Origin: Chlamydomonas sphaeroides
Lineage: Eukaryota > Chlorophyta > Chlorophyceae > Chlamydomonadales > Chlamydomonadaceae
Reading direction: 5' to 3'
DNA: 11,399 bases
Assembly (NCBI GenBank): GCA_001662425.1
Contig: BDDC01001721.1
Coordinates: 7,213-18,611, forward strand
The position numbers and the translations under genes are program-made. Positions 1 through 7,941 of this stretch are shown here, in pieces; the stretch's first letter is position 1, and every line of letters starts with the position of its first letter. The notes beneath the pieces are model-generated. The model was given only the letters and a program-made list of their open reading frames with translations, searched no databases and had not been told where the DNA came from.

Positions 1-44
1 AACTCCTGCCCCGACACCAGCCAGCAACCCACGCCCACACCCAC

Positions 45-925
45 CTGCACCACGATGCTGGCGTCGGGGTCGCGGCACACGTCGCTGCGCTGCAGCTTCT
101 CTCCGTAGCCGTCGGTGAAGTCCTTGGGCGCGCACTTAACCTCGTAGCAGCGGCTGGAGCGGTGGAGTTGCGGGGTTGAGGGGGCGAGGGGGCGGGAGGG
201 AAAGGGGTGGGAGGGTGAGAGGCAGGGGGAAGGGGAGGGAGGGAGGGGTGGGAACTCTGGCGCCTTGGACGCGGTATGACCCATGGGTCACTCCACACCC
301 GCCCCGCCGCCCTTCCACTCCGCCCTTTCCCGCAGTCCTTTCCCCCGCGAAGCCGCCCCACAAAATCCTGTACCCGCCCCTCCGCCTCCCGTCCGCCTGC
401 CCCCCCGGCCCTCACCCGCAGGAACCGGCGTAGTCGTCGCAGGCGTCGCTCAGTGCGGCGATGTCCCAGCCGGTGGCCACGCCCTGCTCCAGGTAGCCGT
501 AGCCGCAGGAGCCCTCGTGGATGGACCACCAGTCGTCGGGGCCGTCTGGGGTGCGCGGGGTAGGGAGAAGGGGTTTTTAGTGAAGCGGGGAGGGCGTGTG
601 GCGCGGAGGCGGCGGGCGTTACGCGGTCAACGCGCGCGGCGGAGTCGAGCTCACCATAGCGCGTGGCTCGTGCCGGGCGCCATGAGCCGTAGCCATCGCC
701 GCTGCTCCCCCCGCCTGCACCACTGCCGCCCCCTCCACCGCCACTACTGCTGCCGCTGCCGCTGGGCGGCCTGCTGCCACCGTCGCTGGAGCTGCTGCTG
801 CCGTGGCCATGGCCGGAGAAGAAGTTGGCGCTCGCGATCCTCGGGCCGGCGGCGGCGAGCAGAGCTGCGCACAGCGCGACCAGAGCCGCGTGCCGCGGCG
901 AGCCAAGCGAGGTGAGAGCCGGCAT
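45..925 (-). CDS. Expansin-like secreted protein (DPBB domain), 5' part only
   Basis: Modelled exons on the minus strand are 925-655, 545-416 and 153-45, all with GT-AG introns and matching phases; a further donor follows at 44 and the gene leaves the window. The 170 visible residues begin with a signal peptide (hydrophobic core AALVALCAALLAAAG, likely cleavage after ASA, about residue 33). A Gly/Ser-rich linker (about 37-80) follows, then an expansin/barwin-type double-psi beta-barrel. Diagnostic segments are RATRYDGPDDWW, HEGSCGYGYL, GWDIAALSDA, AGSCGRCYEVKC and CRDPDASIVV, with cysteines at 104, 126, 133, 136, 141 and 160. In alpha-expansins the same order reads GACGYGNL...CGxCYEIKC...SVVVT. 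The family loosens or binds polysaccharide in plant walls; in algae the likely site is the extracellular matrix, which is an inference. The HFD-type region and any second domain lie outside the window, so activity cannot be judged. Start ATG 925 gives the only sensible signal peptide in frame. Confidence 0.85.
171..250. repeat. G-rich/polypurine tract in expansin-like intron 2
   Basis: The plus strand carries many runs of three or more G separated by short A/T/C spacers, and is almost free of pyrimidines. On the minus (coding) strand the same stretch is the C/T-rich tract just upstream of the acceptor at 155-154. It probably serves as an extended polypyrimidine tract. The G-rich template strand could form G-quadruplexes, which is an inference from the G-run pattern only. 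Confidence 0.6.
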
Positions 926-1864
926 GGTGCGCAGGGGACACGAGCGAAGACGACGAATGGGGACGATTGGGACGGCACAACGCGCGGTCGTGGTCAAACC
1001 TTGCTTGGCGGAGCGCGGCAGACGTTGGCCCGGCGGCGCTGCCTTCGTAGGCACGTGCTGGCTGCTGCTGGCGGCTGACGGGGCGCAATGCGGCTGGCTG
1101 CGTGGCTGGGCGTTGCGCGGCGAGGCGGCAAGCAAAGTCGGCGGCGGGAGGCGGCTCAGCCGGGCTCCTTGCGGCGGGCGCTGCACTGCGACTGCGACTG
1201 CAGCGCGCGCAATGCGTCGGCGAGGCGGCGGGAGGCGGCTGCGGGCTGTGCCGTTTTTGGAGCGGCAACGAGCGGCGCAAGTGCGCGGGTGCTTGCACGG
1301 CGCGCTCGGGGGCGGCCGGCGACTGCTTGGTCGGCCGGGGACTTGTGCAGTCCCTTTCGGCAAGTGCACGGCTGTGTAGCGAGTGCGAGAGTGGCGGCAG
1401 GGGCATCGGCGCGCGGGCCATAGTCGGGGGCCCGCCTTGCATGGGCGCTCCGGCCGTCCGAGGCGAGCAGAGCCGTCCGCCGGCCCAAACCTGCCCAACC
1501 TGCCTCCCGCCGCCGCACTGCAGCGCCACTCCACTCCATGTGGTAGACCAGGAGCGCCATCGCCGCTCGGCAGGCCGTTGAACAGCCCAACGACATCTTG
1601 GGCGAGCGGGGCCCACGCAAGAAGCCCCTCGGACACAGCTGCTGCCCGAGCGCCTGACCGCCTCGGCGAGCCGCGGCGGTGTGCAGCTGGCTCGCCGCTT
1701 CGCATGCGCGGCCCACCGCCAATGGGCTTGCCGGCCGGCGGCCGAGCGCGGTTTCGTCTCTAGTGCTCGCCGCCGCCCGAAAAACGGCTCCTGCGGCTGC
1801 CCGCGGCTCTCAGCAGCGAGCCTCCCACGCCGCCGGTCGGCAGCTAGCAACGCTGCCAGGGTAA
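926..1864. other. Intergenic region with presumed expansin-like promoter; no gene seen
   Basis: This stretch lies between the expansin-like start codon and the predicted ERO1 transcript end. Long open frames exist in several phases on both strands, as expected from GC content, but their translations are Arg/Ala/Gly-rich without domains or conserved motifs. No convincing TATA box is visible upstream of 925. Imperfect GC-rich direct repeats occur: a 17-bp GGCGGCGGGAGGCGGCT at 1140-1156 and 1224-1240, and GCGCAATGCG near 1083 repeated as GCGCAATGCGTC near 1207. The minus-strand promoter and 5' UTR of the expansin-like gene should be here, but I cannot place a start site. Confidence 0.5.
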
Positions 1865-1879
1865 CGCTCACGCATAGCC

Positions 1880-1884
1880 TTACA
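1880..1884 (-). terminator. Candidate TGTAA polyadenylation signal of ERO1
   Basis: TTACA on the plus strand reads TGTAA on the minus strand, the usual polyadenylation signal of Chlamydomonas and its relatives. It is the only one I found between the ERO1 coding end and the expansin-like gene. Cleavage would be expected roughly 10-20 bases further along, near 1865. This implies a 3' UTR of about 0.7 kb, a length ordinary for these algae. Confidence 0.6.
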
Positions 1885-2294
1885 GCCTCTCAGATTCAGA
1901 GATGGGTCCCTGCCAAGCGGCGCCTGCTCAGCGCCGCCCGGCGGGCCCCCAGTGTCGTGCCATCCTGCTCTCTACTCGCCTGCGCTCAGGTCACCTGCGC
2001 CTGCGCTAACACCTACCAGGCCCCCCTGCACCTGCGCCCAGCCCCTCGCGCCGCGCGCCTGCGCCCACCCTGCCCTCTCACCTCACCCCGGTATCACACG
2101 CTGCCCTAAGCCCTCCGGCCAACTAGGGGGAACCACCGCCACGGCAGCAGCTGCAGCGGCCAAACCTACCGCATGCCGCCGCCCAACGAAGTGCGCTGAT
2201 CGCTCGTGCGGAAGGTCACCGCCAGCAGAGCCCCAATGCCCACCACAGGCAAGGGTCCATGGCCCTGCAGCCGTCCGTGTCAAGCCGCTGCCTT

Positions 2295-2448
2295 GCCGCC
2301 ATCCGTGCCTGGCGCTATCCGTGCCTGCCGCTATCCGTGCCTGCCGCTATCCAAGCCGGCGCCGCTATCCGTGCCCGGGCCGCTGTCCGCGCCCGGGCCG
2401 TTATCCGTGTCTGGGCGCTATCCCTGCCCGGGCGCTATCCGTGGCGGG
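2295..2448. repeat. Minisatellite, about 9 units of 16-18 bp
   Basis: Tandem units are variants of CGCTATCCGTGCCTGC. The first three are nearly identical. Later ones replace CCTGC with CCCGGG and carry point changes such as CTGTCCGCG, TTATCCGTGTCTGG and CTATCCCTG. The fourth unit is the most diverged (CTATCCAAGCCGG). The array lies in the presumed ERO1 3' UTR, so on the transcript it reads as the complement (GGCACGGATAGCG-type units). Confidence 0.85.
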
Positions 2449-2586
2449 ACGCCGCCTTGCCGGGGCCGCCACTCAGGCCACTAAGTCCTCCACCGCCAGA
2501 GGCAGCGGCGCCGACTCGGCGCCGTCCGCCGCCGCCAGCTCTAGAGACAGCACCCTGCGCGGCAGCGGCGGGCGGGGCGCCGGGTC

Positions 2587-5500
2587 TCAGCGGGCCGGGC
2601 GGCGGCAGTAGGCGGTTGATGAGGGCCTCAGGGCGCGGCTCGCCATGTGCCGCGATGCCTCAGGTTGCCAACGGTCGCTGCGCCGTGCCGGGTCTCGGCT
2701 GCACCACCACCCGCATGACCCTACCCCATAGCGCTGCCCGACCCCCAGTCGCCCCAGGGCGCACCTGTAGTACTCGATGCTGTTGCTGAAGCGCTCCAGC
2801 AGGTTGAGCAGCGCGATCACCTGGACGGGGGGCGGGGCAGCGGGGGAGAGGCGTGCGTGTTGGCGCAGCAGGCTAGCAGGCAAGGCGGCACGTGAGGGGG
2901 CGGCGGGGTGACCGGGTGTCCGCCGGTCCTGCGCCGCCCAACCCCTATCCCCGCCTACAGCCCAGCCCATGGCTCAGCCCATAGCCGAGGCCCGGCTCCT
3001 GCCCCGGCCCCCGCGGGGTCCGCCGCACCTCGTTGCGCTCCAGGGTGAGGGTGGTGAGGTCGGGCGAGGTGGGCAGCGCGCCGCTGCAGTCCTGGCTGCT
3101 GAACAGGATCTTGAGCGCCGTAGCCACGCCTGGCGGAGGGCGGCGGCCGAGAGGACACATGGCTCACCCGGGGCCGGGGCCAGGTGGAGCGGGGCAATGG
3201 TGCGGGCTGCAGTCGCCGGCCCAGCCCCTGCGGGCCAGGCTGCTGCCGCTGCGTCCTTGCTCCCGCCGCCATGGGCCCCAGGGCCGAAGACATGCATACT
3301 AGCGCCACCCAGCAGCAGGGCAAGGCGAGGATGCAAAGGCAGCGCTCTGCTACCCGCGGCCGCTGTGGCGTCGCTGCGCCCTGTGCTCTACCAGGCGAGT
3401 CCTGCGGTCCTGCAATCCTGCGGCCCGTGTAGGCGCTGCACGGCACACGACCTGTTGCCGGACCGCGCGGCAGCACCCAAACTCGCTGCCGGGTCGTGCG
3501 ACATGGCCCTGGGGCTATTATCCTGACCCAGGGCACAGCGGCCGCCCCGGGTGGCGCCTCACACCGCCCCGACACACGGAGCGCCCTCGCAGCCCGGGCT
3601 GCCTCACCCAGCGTCTGCAGCTTGCCCCACAGCTTGCACTTTTCGCAGCCCACGCAGTCCATGATGCGCGTGATGTTGACAAAGGCGCCGCGCAGCTCCT
3701 CGCGAAGCAGCATGCCGTCGCTGCCCTTCCACAGCCGCCCCTCGTCAAAGGGCATGGGGCAGGACGCGGCCAGGTCCGGCGAGTGGACCTGGGGGCGGTG
3801 TGTGTGGGTTTGTGATGGGGGCGGGAGTTGGTGGAGGCTGGGTGCTCGGCAGATCCGTCCCGGGGGCCACTCAGCCACGCTTGCGCACGCCGCGCTCTGG
3901 GCGAGAACGGCTCTTTCTGCTCGCACAGCAGCCCACATGAAATTTAATAGGTGCCCCTCTACACCGCCCATCCAGCCCCTCCCTTTTCCTCGCCAACGCT
4001 CCCTCACTGCATTGCACCGCAAGCAGGGCCTCTACCGCGCCCACCGGCAAGTAACCACCTCCCCTCCTGCCCCTCCCCTCCCTGCCCTCACCAGCCTTTC
4101 TGCCTCCCCTAGCCCCTTCCCCGCAACCTCTACCCACTTTATGCCTCCCCCCACCCATGGCCCCACCAGCTGCTGCATGAGGTCGCCCACCGCCGCGTCC
4201 TCCTCCGTCAGCCCCGTGGTGTACTCGTAGCGCGCCAGCAGCGGGGCCGCCTTGGTCACGGCGCGCAACACAAACAGGTACGCAAAGTACAGGTTGGCGA
4301 TGCGGTCGCGCAGCTCGGGCCGGCCCAGCCGGTGCCTGAGGGGCGGAGAGCACGAGTGTCGGGACCAGGACCAGGCGGCGGTGGTCAGCGGACGTCGAAC
4401 TCCTGCGACACACGTCCCTCTCCTCTCCGCTCCCTCCAGCAATTACCCCTCCTCCGCTGCTCGCTCCCTGTGCCTCGCCCTTCACCCCTCCTGCCCGCCC
4501 CTCACTTGAAGTCCGTGAGGTTGTGGCCCCACAACCCGCGCTCCTCGTCCAGCAGGTAGTTGGCCGAGATGTGGGCCGAGATGGAGGCGTGCATGCCCGA
4601 GATGAGGCGGTAGAAGATGCGCTTCTCGGGGCACCAGCCGCCGCCACCGCCGCCACCTGGGCTCAGCACCGAGGGCGGCGCCGGGGAGGCCTGCGGCGGC
4701 GGGCTGCCGGGCGGCGGCGAGGGGCCGCCGGGCGTCTGGAAGCACGACTGGTTGTAGATGGCGTTCCAGATGCGGTGCGCGTGCTCGCCCGCGTAGCCTG
4801 CGGCGTGGAGGAGGAGGGGAGGCGGCGAGGTGTGGGCCACAGCGGCGGCCCTCGCAGCGGCCCCTCCGTCCCTGCCGGGCTCCGCGGTGGAGCAGGCTGG
4901 CGCAGGCCAGTGCGGATGCGGCGCAGGACGCTTGGGGCCGACTCGCGGGGCTCCGGCCCCTACTCCTCCGGCGGCTCGTGGACGGGCGCCGGCGGCTGCA
5001 GCGCGCGGCCGGCGCGGCTTGTGTTCGCCGGTTTCTCGAACGCCCGGCTGCTGAGCTGCCTTTGTGTGTTCATGTGTGTTCTGGATGTTGTGTTTGTAGG
5101 GCGCTCCGTAGCAGGCTTGTTCCGCGGTAACGGATGTCCCGGCCCAGAGCGACAACGCAGCGCAACCGACCCCGCCGCGCCCATCCAGGCTTTGCAGCAC
5201 CAGCACACGGCGAGCGACCCACCCGTGTATCTCTCCGGGTTGATGAGCAGGTTGACGTACAGGTACTCCTCCTGTCCCTCCGGCTCAGCCATCCAGGGGT
5301 TGTTGAAGCCGCGCCAGCCCTGCGCAGGGGCCAAGGACGGTCCAGCGACTCAAGCCGCGACGCAAGTCGTGCAGCAGGAGGGCGCGCTGTGCGCAGCCAG
5401 CCGGATGGGGGCACAGCCGCGACGCACGGTGCGGCAGCGCCTGCGCCTGCGCCCATGGGCCCCGTCACCAGGTTCAGGCGCAGCCGCACCCGCCGGCCGG

Positions 5501-7349
5501 CCCCTGCTCCCTCCCTGCCCCTGCCCCTGCCACTGCTCCCTCCCTCCCTCGCCCTCGCGCTCGCCTTGAGGTTGAGCAGCCTCACGGCCGTGTCCGGGTC
5601 CACGGTGCTGTCCACCTTGCCGTCCAGCTCGGCGGCGCCTGAGGAGGCGGGAGGCGGCAGGCGCAGGGGCATGGGCAGGGCGCATCGGGGGCCCGGTTAC
5701 GGGCAGGCGCGGCGCCCCGGCAGCGGAGGCTGCGTTGGTGCCCCAACCTCGGGCAGCCCAGGGTGCCGCGGGTGCGGCACCAGCACCCGCGTCAAGCTGC
5801 GCCCCCCTGCGGCTGCACTCCCACCTCCACTTCTCTTCCTGGTGCTGCGATACCACAGCGTCGCTGCAGCCAGGGACGCCCGTCCCTTGGCCCCGCCCGC
5901 GGGGCCCTCCCCGTTGGCGCCCCCTCCCCTTCACCCCTCCGCCCCCGCCCGCCCCCGCCCGGCCACGCACATGTGTTGGTGTCGCAGAAGCCCTCCTCCT
6001 CGTCGTGGCGCCAGGGCGCGGGCACCTCGGCCCGCTCGCACTCGCAAACACTGCACGCGCGAAGCGAGCACATGCTGTCGTCGGGCCACAGCGGGCAGTC
6101 GCAGTAGATGTTGACCTGCGGGCGTGGCGGGCGGGCGGGCAGGCGGCGGCGGCGTGGCGGGCAGAGGGGGAGGGAAGGGGGACAGGGCAGAGGGGCAGCG
6201 TAGTGGGACACGACATGAAAGGGCTGCCCTGCTGGTCAGGGGCGCTGTTGCACGACCGCCGCTTCACATTTCGCGCCCCGCGCTGTCCGCATCCAGCCGC
6301 AGCAGCTTGCCTTGCGGGCGGCCACCCTGCCTGGCCCGCTGCCCTGGCGCCCGCTGCACGGCCGCCGGACCGGCCAGTGCCCGCCGCGCTATCCTGTAGC
6401 CCGCCTCGCCTTCCGCCCGGCAGTGACCGCCGCTGCTGCCAGCGCCACCCAGCGGCCACGCACCTTGAAATACCGGAAGAACGCCGTGCGCACGAGCCGC
6501 CTCAGCAGCGGGTTGAGCGCCGCATTGAGGCGGTCCACGTCCTGGTACGTGCAGTTGCCTGGCACAGGGGAGAAAGTGGGGTGAGGCAAGAGCGATAAGC
6601 CGCGCGAGGGGTTGCAGAGCTGGCGTTGGGATAGGCATTAGGGCAGGCGAGCAGAGCGAGGTGCGCCATGAACCATGCGGCGGCAAGCTTCCCGGTGCCC
6701 TGCGCGCTCCGGCTAGCAACACGCCCCTGAGCTGATCAGCACCAGCAACGCGGCCCTGCGCCGACCGGCGTCCAGGCCGGGGAGCAGGGCAGCGTCGCCA
6801 TCGCCGCCCCCGCTCGCGCGCCGGCTGCTGACCACTCACAGCACTCGTCTACGGAGCCGCTGAGGCGGCAGGTGCCCGCTGCCGTCAGCTCGTCCGCCGC
6901 TATGGTGGCGCCGCCCTGCTCGGAAGAGGCATGCGTGCGGCGGGAGGCGCGCAGCACGGACCTCAGCCCCAGACCCAAAGCAGTTCGCCAGCGCTGCAGG
7001 CGCTGCTGGCTGCCCAGCAGGTGTTGCGGCTGCGTTCGGCTGGTCGAGTAGCTAGTGGTAGCAGCTGGGACAGTCCGGCACCAGGCCTTGCCTGCTCGGC
7101 AACAGCCGCGGCCTCCGCGTCGGCAGCCTGGGTGCTAGTCACAAAGCTATCCGTGGCAGCCTCAGCGCCCAGGTCCGCGTTGGCGATGCCTGTGACGTTG
7201 GTGGGGGCTGCCTGCTGCGCGATGGGGAACGGCACGTCGGTTAGGGGTCGCTGCGCCCGGCGCACAGCGGGGGCGATGCTACCTACTTGGATGATAGCCA
7301 GTAAGCAGAGCCCAGCCGCCCAGGCCGCCCACAGGCGGCCGGGCGCCAT
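2587..7349 (-). CDS. ERO1: Endoplasmic reticulum oxidoreductin ERO1
   Basis: FAD-dependent thiol oxidase that re-oxidises protein disulfide isomerase in the ER lumen, passing electrons to O2. Modelled exons: 7349-7092, 6915-6840, 6558-6464, 6115-5971, 5638-5586, 5319-5223, 4797-4506, 4335-4167, 3788-3608, 3129-3029, 2820-2587 (566 residues, phases consistent). ATG 7349 is the only in-frame ATG after a TAA at 7406-7404. Residues about 6-27 form a signal peptide or anchor. Then come TCRLSGSVDECCNC (102-114), CDCPLWPDD, the shuttle pair C159/C164 (MCSLRAC), NPERYTGYAGEHAHRIW with a likely FAD-contacting W252, the segment ISGMHASISAH, and active-site CVGCEKC (C440, C443, C446) followed by KLWGKLQTLG. 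C260 and C297 match the human regulatory C208-C241 pair and flank a Pro/Gly-rich insert. Exon 5 ends at 5586 because GTGAGG there gives the family-like spacing. Exon 1 end is uncertain (7092 needs a GC donor; 7143 a GT donor). The C-terminal tail after EYYR (residue 508) is also uncertain: a donor at 2764 could be used instead of reading through to TGA at 2589-2587. Confidence 0.95.
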
Positions 7350-7941
7350 GGAAGCTTGCCGAGACTTGCGACGGGACAGCAAGTCAGGAACACCAAGGTG
7401 ATGTTACTCCACTGATGTGCGCTGCCAGATATAAGCTTCGGGAGCGCTTGGGGCTACGCTGAGAGTCCGCCCGTCCAAGTGGCGAGCGGGACAGCGTGTC
7501 GGTGTAAGCTCGCAGGCGTCTGGCTTAGGCTTGAAATTTGAGCCCAACAGACGGTGTTGAAACTTGCAAGCAACAAGTGGCCCTTGGGGTAAGGCCTTTC
7601 GCTGCAACTCGAGCTTGTTTCCCCATGCAAGCCCCGATGCTCGGACCTCCTTGCGCGCGACACTTGTGAGGCCATTCACTTGCAAACCACAACCAGTGTG
7701 ATACTGAATTTGGCTTGTTGCTTGCTTGAGGCAATACGAGAGAAGCGCCAAAGGCGGAGCACGGAGCACCACCCAAGCTTACCGCAGCTGCCTATTGCAT
7801 TGCTCTGAGCATATCTCAAGTTGAAACAGGCATTACGAAAACTTTGCACATCGCCACTTCGATGAGGCATGTTGCCGCTTCAACATTCGGATCCCGGCTA
7901 AGCTGAGGACGCTACCAAAGCACTTGTAGCTCGCCGCGGCG
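7350..7941. promoter_or_regulatory. Divergent promoter region, ERO1 (-) / coiled-coil gene (+)
   Basis: This 592-bp stretch separates the two start codons. It is visibly richer in A/T than the rest of the window, and it has stops in the reading frames and no gene. Both 5' UTRs and both promoters must lie here. A weak TATA-like element, TTATAT on the minus strand (7434-7429), sits about 80 bases upstream of the ERO1 ATG. A perfect 12-bp inverted repeat occurs (7566-7577 and 7714-7725). CACTTG-type hexamers recur near 7659, 7676 and 7920. I looked for CCAAT-N9-CCACG and TGACGTGG-type ER-stress elements and did not see one. Confidence 0.55.

Larger units (their letters stand above)
1865..2586 (-). 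other. Presumed ERO1 3' UTR
   Basis: No coding segment or domain can be recognised on either strand between the ERO1 stop and the TGTAA signal. The stretch holds a 16-18 bp minisatellite (2295-2448) and degenerate CCTGCGC-type repeats around 1976-2070. If ERO1 has one more 3' coding exon than modelled, it would also fall here; I could not identify one with conserved residues. Confidence 0.5.

Noticed and set aside
744..1871. Long minus-strand open frame of about 375 codons upstream of the expansin-like gene
   Set aside because: It is Arg/Ala/Pro-rich with no domain, overlaps the expansin-like signal-peptide exon in another frame, and is expected by chance at this GC content.
4523..5569. Plus-strand open frame of about 348 codons antisense to ERO1
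   Set aside because: It is the complement of well-supported ERO1 exons and introns; its translation is low complexity and carries no recognisable motif.
5563..5638. ERO1 exon 5 ending at 5565 with a GC donor
   Set aside because: A canonical GTGAGG donor at 5585 keeps the same phase and gives the spacing seen between VDxTVD and the GW/RGW segment in other ERO1 proteins.
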